From: Amoebidium appalachense
Lineage: Eukaryota; Ichthyosporea
Length of the DNA: 64,000 bases
NCBI GenBank assembly: GCA_963693365.1
Contig: CAVNZM010000008.1
Span: 10,416,001-10,480,000, forward strand
Reading direction: 5' to 3'
Shown: piece after piece, positions 45,237 through 58,201 of the stretch
Layout: every line of letters starts with the position of its first letter
Position numbering within the stretch: position 1 is the first letter of the stretch
Translations under genes and position numbers: made by a program
The notes under the pieces: generated by a model
What the model was told of the DNA's origin: nothing
The model's input: the letters and a program-made list of their open reading frames with translations, nothing else
Database searches by the model: none

Positions 45237-46148
45237 ATACATGTATCTACACACACACGTTTATATATCTGTATGAATATAGCGAGGGAGGCAGGGGGGG
45301 GGGAGGGGGGAGGGGGGTAGGAAGAGAGAGAGGGAGAGCGAGAGGGGCAGGGAGAGGAACAAGGAGAGGGGAGAGGGGGGGGGGGGGGGGGGGGGAAGGG
45401 GGGCGGGGAAAGGGGGGGGGGGGGGGGGGGGAGAGGGAGGGAGGGGGGGGGGGGGGGGGGGGGGCAGGGAGAGAGAGAGAGGGAGGGAGGGAGGGAGGGA
45501 GTGAGTGAGGGAAGAGGGAGGAGGGAAGGGAGTTAGGGGGAGGGGTGGGGAGGGGGGAGGAATGGGGGGGGGGGAGGGAGAGAAGGGGGGGGGAAAGGGG
45601 GGGAGAGGAGGGAGGGAGGGGGAGGGGAGGGAGGGGGAGAGTGAGAGAGGGGAGAGGGGGGGGGGGGGGGAGGGGGAAGGAGGGAGGGAGAGGGGGGGGC
45701 GGAAGGGGGTGGAGAGGGAGGGAGGGGGGGGGAGGCGGGAGGGGGGGGGGGAGGGGGGGGAAGGGGGGGGGGGGGAGGGGGGGGGGGGGGGGGGAGGGAG
45801 GGGGGAAACACAAGAAACCCACCTCTCTTGGTTTGCAGCTGGTGGGCCCCCAGACGTAAAAAGAATACCGTGCAGAGTCTGGTTGGCATATCTTGCCGAT
45901 ACCATCAATGCATCCCCAGACCTGCTTATCAACTCTACGGGAAAGCTAATCTTCTCATGATGATACTCCTGAACCTGCACTCCCTCCCCTTCCTGTGCCT
46001 GTAGATCAGCTGCCCCCCTATAGAGATCCCTATACTTATGGGTGAGCCTAAACATGGCTGTTTGTTCTGTGTTCCCGTTTGTGTGAGAATGTGAGTGTGG
46101 GGCTTCGGAGTTATCTAAGCGCCCCCGTTTAGCTGGTGGGCGGGACAT
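42375..46148 (-). CDS. GATA-type zinc-finger protein (3' end unresolved)
   Basis: Five linked exons: 46148-45823, 44237-44028, 43418-43342, 42967-42875, 42499-42375 (831 nt, phases 2, 2, 1, 1, 0 all consistent). Exon 1 (MSRPPAKRGRLDNSE..., FRLTHKYRDLYRGAADLQA, VELISRSGDALMVSARYANQ) is not recognised. Exon 2 is Pro/Ser/Met-rich (DGARSPMDGGRSPM) and ends in a Lys-rich stretch. The finger spans exons 4 and 5: CTNCGTVESSIWRQ, HKRVCNACGVYHTRTGRMRP, i.e. C-x2-C-x16-C-x2-C, one residue shorter than the usual 17. A basic KPKKSKKKK tail follows, like a nuclear-localisation signal. GATA fingers bind GATA DNA sites or act in chromatin complexes; which applies here is unknown. The terminal exon may be 42267-42112 (phase 0, ends YQRDMT stop) or lie further left. 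Confidence 0.75.
42628..42745 (+). repeat. Dispersed repeat copy
   Basis: Begins TTAGAATTGG after a G run; shares GAGTATGCAT and AGAGCCCATCCTC with the full copies. Another G run follows. Lies in the GATA-gene intron between exons 4 and 5. Confidence 0.7.
43198..43283 (+). repeat. Dispersed repeat, short copy
   Basis: TCAGAATGTGTTACTAAGTA after a G run, then CACATTCACGAAGGACAACA. It matches the 22888 copy over about 60 bases. Confidence 0.7.
43343..45822. repeat. GATA-gene introns 1 and 2: simple repeats
   Basis: C and CA tracts 43893-43975, C-rich plus A run 44405-44517, (GCAC)n of about 20 tetranucleotides 44727-44808, G run 45200-45235, G/GA-rich 45290-45805. No further exon seen apart from 44028-44237. 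Confidence 0.85.
44727..44808. repeat. (GCAC)n tetranucleotide array
   Basis: About 20 perfect units, the only tetranucleotide array of this length in the window. Confidence 0.95.
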
Positions 46149-46790
46149 GGCTTCATCTCTGCCGAACGAAGCACCTATGTTTTGCTCCCTGTTACGTTGG
46201 GTTTTGTTGTGTTTGCTAAGTGTTGTTGTATGTGTTGTTATGTACTGTTATGTTTTGTTATGTATGATTGTTATGTTTCCGCCGGAGTTCGAAATTCCAT
46301 ACCCCGGTTTGGTAATTTCCCAAAGTTTTTGAACGATTTCCCAAACTTTGAACACCGTCCAAGGACCATTTGAGAGTCCTCCCACTCCCCCCCCCCCCTC
46401 CCCCCTCCCCCCCCCCCCCCCCCCCCAAAAAAAAAGTCAGCTGTATAGATAGACACTCTTTGTTGTGCCCCTATAGACATTTGTACTCTTGAGAAAACAG
46501 CACGTTCCCCCCAGGGCCGAGTCGGTGTCCAAGAGACCCAAACTTTATTTTGAGCGCGAAAACGTGCAAACCCCTCAAAATTTTCTGGGCTGGCGCCCGG
46601 TTCGATCAAAAAGAGTCACCTCAGAGGGATTCTTGATTTTGAAATGGATTGAACTATCGAGGTCCCCCCTGGTGGTACCCTCCCCGCCCTCCCCCGCAGG
46701 GTTGGTGGTCCACCCTCCCTCCCCCCTCCCCAAGGTAATCGCTGGATTGGGTCCCCCTCCTCCTCCCCCCCCCCCCCCCCCTCTCCCCCC

Positions 46791-46821
<31 letters not shown>

Positions 46822-47607
46822 ACACACACACCATACACACACACGCCGTACACAAATACACATGGTGTGATTGATGGCCAAACATCTCTTTTCCACCACT
46901 AAAGGCTGTATTCGTTACGGTCCGGCAGCTATTACTAAACTATGAAATATCGCACGTGCAGGCTCACCTTGCAACTCACGTGTGCGTGACGTCTGAGTGG
47001 TGGGGTATGTATGTGTAGTGTGGACTCAATAGTATCTGCATGTTTATTTTGTGCGCATCGCTGGTTTGTAAATTTGTGCACCACCTGTGCGCCGGTTGGT
47101 ACATGTCCGAGTGTGTGTGTGCGCGCGCGGCCGGCTGAGACTCTGAGAGCATTGAATGCTTTGAGTGTTCATGCAATGTGAAGGAGGCCGTGTGGGGTGT
47201 ATATGGACTAGTGAGGGTGGGCGGGTCATGCCCTAGCTATCTACGGGTATCATAGCACTATAGATTATCATTGGGGTAGTAGCCCTGGGCAAAGTGTGTA
47301 CTTATAGTTAGGTTGTGAAGGATGGTTTATTTTTAAGTTAGCTGAACTCATAGATAGCACCTTAACTAGGGTACTGTGGATGCTGTGTGGTAGATGGTAT
47401 TTTCCCTAGAGGGCCTGCAAAGGCTCTCCGGGAACAAAACGTGATAAAATAAAATAAAAACGATAGATTAGCATAGCTCTGAGAGCGAGTGGTGGGTGAT
47501 CACATGAGCATCATGATATCCGGCATGACATTGTGTGACGTTGCCCGGGGGGTACTCAAATATATACAGCTATATACTATCTGAGTGGATAGAAGGGCCG
47601 GCCCCCC

Positions 47608-47648
<41 letters not shown>

Positions 47649-48938
47649 GGGGGGCGAGGGGGGGAGGGGAAGGGGGGAGGGGGGTGCAGGAGGGGGTTTC
47701 CCAAGTTTTTTGGCGATTCCCAGAAGGGGTAAACCTTTTATAGGCCAGTTTTTTAACAATGATTATGAGTTGCCAACGTTCCTTATTGTGTGAAAGCTTT
47801 ACCATGATGCCACACACCAAACAACCGGGCCACACACATCAATTAAAACGAACAGTGACTTGTGGTTTGCTCTCAACCTGTATTCCTCCAGACATACACA
47901 CAGTGCACGTGACACCCGGTTTACCATGCCACCCGGTCGGTGAAAGGCCTACTAAAATTTAACCGGCCAGATTTCATACTTGGCCGCCGGCAAGTTTCTA
48001 CTGTACCCCAAAAACATGTATGGCCCGTTTAATACCTGGACGAAAACTACTGTAACTTACAGCCTCAGAAAGCTGACTATCCTGGTGGGTGGAAGTACTG
48101 TTGACCTGGTGCCAGCACCTCATCACAGCTCACATTCATGTCGTTAATAAACAGCACATTCCTTCCCCCCTCCCCACCCCCTCCCCTCTCCCCCCCCCCC
48201 CCCCCCCCCCCCCCCCCCTTTTCCCTCCGAGTTGGCCCCCTCGATAACTCGAAACTTCAATTCGAACCCTGGTTTCGCCGCATGATTTCCGCGTGCATGC
48301 AAGGAATGCGATTACAGTAGATAGGTACCGATCACAAATCGTAATTTTTGAGCACTTTGAAGAAGTTGTGCTATCCTTTTCCAAATCCCCCGCCGCGCGT
48401 CTAGCCTCACTTCAACTTGCAGTCAAGCCCCCCCTTTCAACCGATGATAGGGGTTATTATACTTAGGAGGTAAGGAAAAAAAAGAGAAAAAAAAGATACT
48501 TTTCAAGCGTTAAGAGGCAAGAAAACAAAAAAGGACGAAAGCTTCACCGGTTCCAAGACAAAAAAAAAGAAGAAAAACTTCACTTGTATTTGAGTCACAG
48601 CCGAAAAAGTTGGTTTTCTTGTGCCTCACCTACCCCAACTTTACAGTGCAATTTTTACACAGCGGGCCAGAAGTCCGTTATTCTTGGTTGACCGCTGCAC
48701 TCAGACAGGAATCACTAGGTGTAAATTCATCAATCATGTGTGCATCACGCATGCTTGCACGTAAGTTTGTAAAACCTATGATTATAGTAATTTTGGTTTG
48801 AATTTGTTTATCTACCCAAACTTTAAAGTGTTTCATAATAGCACCAAGCGGGCCCAACGCGTACAGTGCTACTGCTAGAAATTGCACAATCCTATCCCCC
48901 CCCCCCCCCCCCCCTCCCCCCCCCCCCCCCTCCCCCCA

Positions 48939-49005
<67 letters not shown>

Positions 49006-50622
49006 GTATTCACACGCACGACACACGTAAACACACACACAAATACATGCACCTGACACACACACACACACAACCACACACACACACACACAGACACGGT
49101 ACTCACCTCAACACATGAACACATGAACCAACTGACACACACAATTGACAGGCTTCTCGAACTCATCATCCCCCCTCTCCCCCCGCCCCACCCATCACCA
49201 CCACCACCACCACCCACCAACCCACCCACTCGCCCCCACTTCCGCCTCGCTCTGGATCTTACGTCTTCGAGCATCTATATAAGGGTTGTCACCATGAGCG
49301 GGATGTCCACTCAAAGAACACAAGTAAAACCCTCATCAACGAAATTTAATGACATGCCAATGCGCTTTGTGTTGTCTATGGTCGGTGATATACGTGGGTA
49401 TACTTTGCCTGCTCTTGCCCCTACTTTTTGTGTCAGGACTCCATCAGCTTATGAACAAGATGGCGCCGCTACCAGCCTACCTCCAATTTTATAATAACCC
49501 TGATATGAGCTATATCATATCTTAATAATCGCCCCACGTCCGTTTCCCCTCTCCCCACAAAGTCCACACGCACACGCAAAAAAATGATAATAATAATAAA
49601 ATAAAAAAGAAAAAGAAAATAAAAATAAAAACAAAACAAAAAATAAAAGGGCGGTGTTTGGTATGAAAAGGACTACTTGTCACCAGGCACGTACACGCCG
49701 CACCCGCACACACGTGCGCGCGCGCGCGCACACATGCACACGCGTGCATATGCACGGGATCACGTGCTCACGCAGTGTGAGCTGTGTCCACACCTTGCCT
49801 CTCGTCGTTTTCATGGCCACAGCTGAGACCGAGGGCAGAGCAGCGAAACAAAAAGTAATACTGAATGATCCGGAACCTAGAACATAATTAACTTGTGTAT
49901 TTTTCAGGGAGCTGGGTGAGAGGGGGGGGGGGGGGATTCCCCATGAATTCATAAATCCGTGCCTATATAACTCCCCCAGTCCCCTCCCCCCCCTCCCCTC
50001 CCTGCCCACCTCCCCCATGCCCTTCCCCTTCCTCCTCTTCTCCCTAGGCTACCCGCCACTCCCTGAAAAGTCCCTCCTCGAGAGGAAACTAGATTGGAGT
50101 TCTTTCCCTGTGCCCATTGAACACAAATATTTTGGGGGTATGGCTGGCTGTGTATGCTGCCAATCTGTCTATCTTTTTTCAGATCTTAAATTTCTTCTTT
50201 TTTTTTTTTTTTTTTTTTTTTTAGGGGGGGAGGGGGGGGGGGGGGGGGGGGGGGGGGGATAGATATGCCATAGGCCCCCAAACGAAATAAACGGTATAAA
50301 CCCCGTGGTTTGAAATCGGTGGATATACGACCATCGTCCGACGGCATTTAATGACATACCACAACACCGCTCGTTAACCACATTTGGCAATACATGATAT
50401 TTTGGAGCTGGGAGACCCGGATTTGAAACCAACGGACCTGAGTCGGTGCTCAGGTGTGTAATTCTGAATGTGCACGTGCGCGCGATTTGAAACCCACACA
50501 AATACGGTATATGTATACGCAAATTTGCAATGTTCACATGATAAACACATAGACATTCGCCTCCGGAGGGGGAAAAAAAAAAGCATAGAAAGAAAAATTT
50601 ACCGACGATGCATATTCAAATT
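46149..50622. other. Intergenic region between GATA and HMG-box genes
   Basis: No gene assigned. Contents: a TTATG-rich stretch 46225-46275; C/CA tracts 46388-46430 and 46770-46840; G tract 47611-47690; C runs 48190-48218 and 48896-48940; (CA)n 48955-49002; A/T-rich purine stretch 49580-49650; T/G run 50196-50258. A minus ORF at 48678-48900 is listed separately. AAGATGGCGCCG at about 49459 resembles a YY1 site. Confidence 0.65.
48678..48900 (-). CDS. Unrecognised ORF, weak candidate
   Basis: About 70 residues ending at 48678: [40 protein letters not shown] and [17 protein letters not shown]. The VDKQIQTKI part recalls VKQIQAKID in the last exon of the CXC gene. It could be a decayed copy of that kind of exon; similarity is short and may be chance. 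Confidence 0.2.
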
Positions 50623-51245
50623 TCAGACTGCCTTGGCCAGACGCTCGTTGGAGATGAAGTCCTGTGCCTCCTTGACGACAGCAGAAAGCACTTCCTCATC
50701 CCTGTGTATGCTTACGTAAGTGTATCTGCTTACGATAGTATATATACATATGCAGGTATATCTACATATGTAAATTTATCTGTGTTTGTTGATATATGCT
50801 TACATAAGTATATCTACATATGTAAGTATATCTAAGTACGTACGTGAAAGTGCACATCTAGAAGGTTATTGGCTTCACATGTGACTTGTGCAATTTTAGC
50901 ACTTTAATTTATGGGCATATCTTGAGTCCTTATCATTGCATCTATCCGGGATTCCTATATTAGTATGCGTATATATAGGATGAGAGAACCCAGATGTTTG
51001 TGCCCAATATCAACATATCTAAGGTGAATTTAGCCGTGGGTATGTATTTTCGATAAATAGTCTGTACCTGCAGAAAACAACCTAGCTTCATTATCAACTT
51101 CAACAGTTGCAAGTTAAAAAAAGCACACTCGTTAATTAGGGATCACAACATTGCATGCCAAAGGAGTCGATAATACGGCAGAGAGGGAAGGGGTACCAAG
51201 GATTCCCCCCGAGGAGCTGGCAGGGTGGAAGGGGGAGAAGGAGGA

Positions 51246-51281
<36 letters not shown>

Positions 51282-51472
51282 CGTGGCGTTTGGCCCAGGG
51301 GGTGCACCAGTCTTGCCCATGTCTCCTTTCTCGACAGCTGTCGGGTTAATAGTCAACAAAAGGGGACGTATAAGGGGGATGGGGAGAAGGGGGAAGGGGG
51401 GGGGGAAGGGGGGAACTTTACAACAACTGGTTTATGGAGGTACGCACATGCTTGGAAAAAAATTAATTTTTT

Positions 51473-51503
<31 letters not shown>

Positions 51504-52427
51504 GGGGTACAATATGAGCTTAAAGTTCAAACTAGCTTCACATAGCTTCACATGTGCTGAAATGCGGACGTAAACAAGCATTGGAAAGGACAGGTGTAGA
51601 CGGTAAGGGGTATGTGGGGATAGGTGGGTATAAGGGCACAGATCAAGAACCAGAAGAGCAAGGCTCTACGTGTGGTTGCTTGATAGAAATAGGGGGACGG
51701 ATGGATAGTGTGGTACAAAGGTGTGTGCTTGAAAACGGAGTTTTGGGGTGATGGTGGTGATGAAGGACTTGGAAAGGTGAGGTGAGGGGGTGGGGTGGTG
51801 GTGAGGGGGCATGGGGGGGGGGGGGGGGGGGGGGGGGAAAGGGGGGGGGGGGGGGGGGGGGGGGGGGGGTATGAAGAAAAGGTAGTAAGCCAGGGGGGGT
51901 GGTGTGTGCGCATGTGTGTGTGTGTGTGATTGTGGGGTGGAGGAGTGTATGTGTGGGGAGGTTGGGGGGGGGGGGGATAAAGGGGAGATAGGTAGGAAAT
52001 AGGTGGGAAGAAGGGGGAAGGATGGTTGGGTTTTGGGGTGAAGAGGAGGACTTCCCCTTAGAGGACTAAGGAGGAGACGAAAGGAGGGCGGGGGGGGGGG
52101 GGGGGGGGGGGGGGGAGGGGGAGGGGGATGACGGGGGGAAGAGAGGAGCCCAAAGAAAAGAGGGGGGGGGGGGGGGGGGAAGAGAGAGAGAGGGGGGAAA
52201 GACGAGAGGGGGGGGGGGGTGACGAGGGGAGGGGAAGCCGCGGGGAAGGGGGGGGGGGGGGGAGGGGAGGAGGGCACACCCAGATTGCCAGCAATAAAGG
52301 GCTCACCCTCGGCATTGACCGACTCCTCAGGGATGCCCTCTTCGGCTGCTGACTTGGTCTTCTTGTTGGGCTCACTCGTCACTCCCTCAATCTCTGTTGG
52401 GGGAAAGGGAGGGAGGGAGGGGGGAGG

Positions 52428-52478
<51 letters not shown>

Positions 52479-53050
52479 GGGGGGGGGGCAGGAGTCAGTG
52501 GAAATGAGGAGATCCAGCAGTAACGCAGGCTAAAAACGAACAATCGGGTTTGCATTTCAGAATCTTCCGGTTATCACACACAATTGCAATTCCTGACCAT
52601 GTGCCTTGAGCACCTGGCCTCCACCCCCACACATCTCACCTACTATTAACCAATCAACCGTTCAATAACTAAAGCTCTTCTTTCCCCCTAGATCTTACAA
52701 ACCACCTCTGTCGAACTATTTGTCCCCCCCCCCCCCCCCCCCCCGGAAAAAAAAAAAAAAAAAAAAAAAAGACAAGAAGAAGAAGAAGAAGCAACAGTAA
52801 TAAAACTTGAAGGCTGCAGACAGATGAATTAACTTTCCGAAATGATGGGGTTGGGAGAGGTCTCTCTTTGCCTCGAGTAAACAGCGTAAACCCCGGAGAG
52901 AAATCGTGTGGACTCGATGGCTTCTATTTTGCTGAGCATATCAATAAAGTCATTATAAAAAATAAAAAAAACGGAGGATGGTGGTGATGTCCAAGGGGAT
53001 GAACAAGGGACGAGAAATAGAAGACGGGGGGGGGGGGGGGGGGAGGAGGA

Positions 53051-53081
<31 letters not shown>

Positions 53082-53227
53082 AACGGACCGACAACAGGGC
53101 GCTTGGAGCGGGTTGCACTAGCAGGCCCAGACTTGTCGGCAACGTCAGCCTACGGGTGGGTATGTGTGTACAGTGTTTTTTTTTTTGTTTGTTTTTTTTG
53201 TTTTTTTTTTTTTTTTTTTTTTGTTTT

Positions 53228-53270
<43 letters not shown>

Positions 53271-53634
53271 GAAGGTGTTGAGGGGTGGGGAGGTAGGAGT
53301 GATGATGGAGAGATTGGAGGGAGGGAGGAGCGGGGAGGGGTAACATTAACCCATAAACATTGCAAATATAGATTCATAGGGCCAATTACCACAACGTATA
53401 CTTAGAGGGCTGTCTGTGTGAAGATTAGAACCTCAGGGCATGCAAATGTAAGACAGAGGTCAGAAAGGTTAGAGGCAGTGGGGTGGAGTGGTGGGAGTCT
53501 CCAAATTTCGCTTCCTATTCCATTTTCTCTCTTGTTTCGGTGCTTATGTGTGTGCGTCTCTAAGGCTCCCGGGTGCGGAGGGGGAGAGGGGGGGGGGGGG
53601 GTTTACCCGGGAAGGTTAAGTTCTGAGAACCCGA

Positions 53635-53678
<44 letters not shown>

Positions 53679-53884
53679 CTAACCGTTTCCTCCAGTCCCT
53701 CCACGTCTTCTTCACCCTCCTCGTCTCTGCAAAAAAAGGGAAAGAGATTGCCAATGAGTTATGTTTGTCCCGGAACAAAAAAGATTATTCTACAGTGCAA
53801 GGGCGCTTGAGCACTGTTGAATGGGGGCAAGGGGTTGCGAGGGGGGTTGCGGGTGGTGTTTATTTTATTTTATTTTTATTTTTA

Positions 53885-53918
<34 letters not shown>

Positions 53919-54145
53919 TCACTCAGAATGTTAAAAACGTTCTGCAGAGACCGGTAACCGTGACAAAAACTGAACATGTGTCTGGGGGCATCACATCGGC
54001 ACAACGGAAGAGAAACGAAAAGGAGCCCGGGGAAGGGGGGGGGGGGGAGTTGGGGGAGTTAGATGGGAAATATGGCGTAACTGTGCGGCTTAGGGGAAGA
54101 AACGGGGATGGGTTAAAAAAAAAAGTCAAGGACCCTTGGTTCAGG

Positions 54146-54181
<36 letters not shown>

Positions 54182-56061
54182 GTTTTGGGGGGGGGGGAGG
54201 GGGGGGGGGGGGGGGGGAAAGGCGGGGAGGGGAGGGAGAAGGGGATGGGGGAGGAGGGGGGAGAGGTGGATTTAGACAGATAGGCCTTGGGGAGGCAGAG
54301 GGAGAGAGGGATGAAGACAAAATTTTCAACTTCAGAGCCATGTGTCCTTGCGTGCACGTACCCCTCCCCGCCCTTTGCCGGGCCCTCTCCCACCACGTCC
54401 TTAGCCTCCTCCCCCTCCTTCGGTCTGTAGTCGGGCCCACCAGACGTGTCGAGTGCAGCTTCATCTTCAAAGTCTCCAATGTCGTCAGTGTAGCCCGGAA
54501 TGCCCTCCCCTAAAAAGAAAAAAAAAAAGAAAAGAAAAAGAAGAAAAAGAAGAAGAAAAGAAAGAAAGAAAGAAACAAGGCTAAGTCAGTATGGGGGGTT
54601 TACGCTGTTTACTCGAGGCAAAGAGAAACCAGCCTCAGGTATGGGGGGGGTCTCAGGTTCAGTATTTGTACAAGGCAAAAAGAAGAGACAGTGGGTGGGG
54701 AAGGTGCGGATAGGGTAAAGGGGGAGCAGGGGGGGTGGGGGAGGAGAAGGGCGGAGAGGCGGAGAGGCGGGGGCGGGGGGCGGGGGGGGGGGGGGGGGGG
54801 GGGGAGGGGGGGAGGGGGCCGGGGGGGGGGGGGGGGGAGGACGGGAAGTGGGGGGGGGGGGGGGGGGGCAAAAGCCTAGATAGAATAAGAAAGGGTCATG
54901 TGAGATCAAGGCAAAACTTTGTTGATTTCCTTCTTGCCAAATATATTGAGGCCAACACACCCCCTCTCAAACGGTGCTTTTCTATTCCAACTCACTTCAC
55001 TCCCTCTCCCCTCGAAATACCCGTTTCCCTTTCAAAGGCCAACATGCCAACCTAGCCCCAAATTTCGGTCCGTCCCACCCTTCCGGCTCGCGTTTCTTTT
55101 TTTTCTTTTTCTTTTTTTTGGGGGGGGGGCAGCGTCATCAGTGGGGCCGACATTTGGGGGCAAATGGCAACCGAGGCACAAAGAAATGTTCCTTCCGTCA
55201 AGTGTCGAAATAAAAGCCCATGCGTGGGGAGGAGGGGGAGAAAGGGGCGGAGGAGGAGAAGGAGATGGGGGGAAGAGGGTGGGGGGGGGGGGGGGGGGAG
55301 GGGGGGGGGAGGGGGGGGGGGGGGGGGGGGAGGGGGGGAGGGGGGGGGGGGGGAGGGGGGGGGGGGGGGGGGGGGGAGGGGGGGGGGGGGGGGGGCAAAG
55401 TGTACCTTCAGGTGAGCCAGCGTCAGGGTTCTCCTCCAAAAACTTTGCTTTCTGTTTGATTAGGGAAAAATCAATTGGCAACAACTACCAAAATCGAAAA
55501 ACAAAACCAAAAAAAAAAAAAAAAGAAGGGGGGGGGGGGGGGGGGGGGGCTGTTGGTGTGCTTTTCATTGTAACCCCCCCCCCCCTCCCCTCCCCTCCCC
55601 CTTTTTTCCCCAGGATATATGCCTTGTGGACATTCCAGAACTTGTGATTCACTCTTCGTGTCTACAAGTGAATAAACACACATTGGTGTGCTGACTTATC
55701 ATGATTTCATGTGCCTGAGAAGACTATTCGTAGTCAATCGAAAGAGGGAAAAAGGAGCAAGTCTAATGATAACGAGTTACCAGCCGATCCTTTTTTGTGT
55801 GTGTGGGTGTGTGTGTGTGTGTGTTGGGGGGGGGGGGGGGGGGGGGGGGGAGAGGGGGTATTTGTTGTTAAGCAGCCATTCAGGTACCAATACAGGGGGG
55901 GGGGGGGGGGGTTGTCAACGGGCTGTTTGGGAAAAAAGGAAGGTTTGGGGGGGGGGGGGGGGGGGGGGGAGGGGGGGGGGAGGGGGGGGGGGGAGACGGA
56001 GACGTGTTTTCTTCTTCTTTTTTTTTTTTTTGGGTGTGTGTGTGTGTGTGGTGGTGGTGGT

Positions 56062-56097
<36 letters not shown>

Positions 56098-56287
56098 GTA
56101 CCTGGTCGTAGTACTGTTTAAGGGCTTCAGTGACCTTGTCAGCATAAGGCTTCTTGTCCTCTTCACTCATGCCCCGCCACTGTGCAACCTTACCGTAAGT
56201 GGGTGGTGCAAATACGTCTGGTTGGTGCTTCACTGAGATCTTCTGATTATTATTAGTATCTAAAAAGTTCAGTTTATATATCTGATC

Positions 56288-56335
<48 letters not shown>

Positions 56336-56882
56336 ACGCACACACAAAAAAAATGCTTTCGACCAGCAAATGTCCGTTCAGTTCCTCCCGGTGGTGTAGC
56401 TTGCTAGATAGTCCCACCACCCTCCCCCATTCCTATTCCCTATACAATCACTACAGTAATGAAATAGTACTCATAACTCCGCTCCTGTAGCTTCTGCTAA
56501 ATCACCTTCGTGCCTCCGATAGTATACCCACCCTGTTCTCTCTGCCTGAGAACAAAAAGCAAACAAACAACGGGAGAAAAAAATCCGTCCTGCCCTTTCA
56601 TACAAGATGCGCAGAGGCAGATAATCAACCCGCTGAACACAATCATATGCCACTCGTTCAAATAGGCAAGCCAATCCCCCCCCCCCCCCCCCCCCCCCCG
56701 CGCCGCGCTAAAAAGAAAAAGAAAGAAAAGAAAGAAAGAGAGAGAACAGAAAGAAAGAAAGAAAAGGAAAGAAAAGTAACGGCCTGAAGTATATTTACAT
56801 GGAAACAGTGATCCGCGGCAACTTCAAACCACGTCACAGCTCATAGTTCCACAACCAAAAACGAAACAAAACCAGGTCTCTC

Positions 56883-56915
<33 letters not shown>

Positions 56916-57167
56916 CCCCCGAAAAAAAAAGCCAGATCTCCCCCCCGCCCCCCGCCCTCCCCCTCCGCCTCTCTGTCCCTGTCAGATCTCTCATTTTTAA
57001 TCCGGAGGGGGAGGGGGGGGGGGGGGTGGAGGGGGGTATTTGCCTCTTCAGCCAGCTTTTTGGACATGTCTGGGCCGGACATCTCGGGGTGCTCCTTCTT
57101 GAGACCAGGCCGCTTGTCGCCAAGAAAGTAGAAGAACCCAGATGTCTTTTTTATTTTTTTTTTATTT

Positions 57168-57219
<52 letters not shown>

Positions 57220-57469
57220 AAAGAAATTGGAGATAGTTGGCCTAGTGGTGAAGTTGGATTATAATGTGTATTTTCGACTGAGTGCCACACGGGGAGACGA
57301 GAAGGGGGGAGGGGGGCGGGGATGGGGTAACTAAGGGGGGGGGGGGGGGGGGGGGGGGGCAGCAGAAGGAGAGCAAGGGAGAGGCGGAGGAAGAGAGCAG
57401 GGTTGAACGAGAATGACTAGGGGGAGCTAAAAAAATGCTTTTTCTTTTTTTCTTTTTTTTTTTTTTTTT

Positions 57470-57500
<31 letters not shown>

Positions 57501-57997
57501 AGGTAGCAGACCTGTAGCTATTGAACTCCATAAGCCAATATTGCTGTGCGCAAAAATTCCACTTTTCCTTAACACCCTCTGCTCTATATCTCAGTTTATT
57601 ACTTTTTCTGGAGAGGTAGGAGAGGGGCCGGGGGGGGGGGGGGGGGGGGGGGGGGTTTCGATCGGACAACCGCTGATAACAATCTTTTCTTGTCCGGTGA
57701 GGAATGAATAATTCGAATTTTTCCCTGTTTCTTTAGTTGAACCCGTTCCACTGCCTTAGATTGTGCAAAAAAAAAAAAAAAAAGAGAGAGAGAGAAAGAA
57801 AGAAAGAAAGAAAGAAAGAAAAGAAACAAAGAAAGAAAGAAAGAAACGGGGAAAAAAAAAAAAGAAAAAAAAAAAAAAAAAAAAACGAAAAATGAGAAAC
57901 GTGCAAAACTCTAGCAAATTCGAACAGTCACAAATCACATACATCGATTGGTGCTCGTGAGACTCACCTGGGGGCGCTTAGGACGTTCAGCGACCAT
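50623..57997 (-). CDS. HMG-box protein with acidic C-terminal half
   Basis: Ten exons: 57997-57968, 57145-57044, 56188-56102, 55451-55406, 54509-54362, 53726-53684, 53149-53089, 52393-52307, 51337-51283, 50701-50623. The sum is 738 nt (245 residues) with all phases consistent. Residues 1-75 form one HMG box: RPKRPQTSGFFYFLGDKRPG, LKKEHPEMSGPDMSKKLAEE, VAQWRGMSEEDKKPYADKVT, ALKQYYDQKAKF. The rest is acidic and disordered (YTDDIGDFEDEAALD, DEEGEEDVEGLEE) with a short basic patch (TRSKRPVV), then a helical end (DEEVLSAVVKEAQDFISNER). HMG boxes bend DNA; a single box plus acidic tail suits an HMGB/NHP6-like chromatin protein. Exon 2 ends GAG/GCAAAT, a GC-AG intron. Its acceptor (A-rich, aaaaaAG/ACATCT) is weak. 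Confidence 0.87.
51230..56330. repeat. G- and T/G-rich tracts in HMG-gene introns
   Basis: Tracts at 51250-51278, 51469-51506, 51815-51868, 52094-52125, 52430-52490 (about 60 G), 53027-53080, 53180-53269, 53636-53678, 53890-53918, 54188-54222, 54780-54868, 55279-55395, 55827-55850, 55949-55993 and 56061-56094, plus C at 56290-56322. Every intron of this gene contains at least one, often touching the splice site. Confidence 0.85.
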
Positions 57998-58154
57998 TTT
58001 GATGAGAAGTAGGTAGCTACTTGACAAACTGTAGGGGTTTTATCCGTTAGGCTGTACGGGGATATATGTGCTAAGGTGCCCAAGCAATCGTACAACACGG
58101 AGTCAGAACCGATTCAATATTCAAAACGATGTCTTCCTCCCGACCTCTTGAGCC

Positions 58155-58201
<47 letters not shown>

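Noticed and set aside
48238-48310. tRNA-like B-box (GGGTTCGAATT, minus) near 48255
   Set aside because: The arms do not pair and no A-box or acceptor stem could be drawn; the same holds for GGTTCGATC near 46600.
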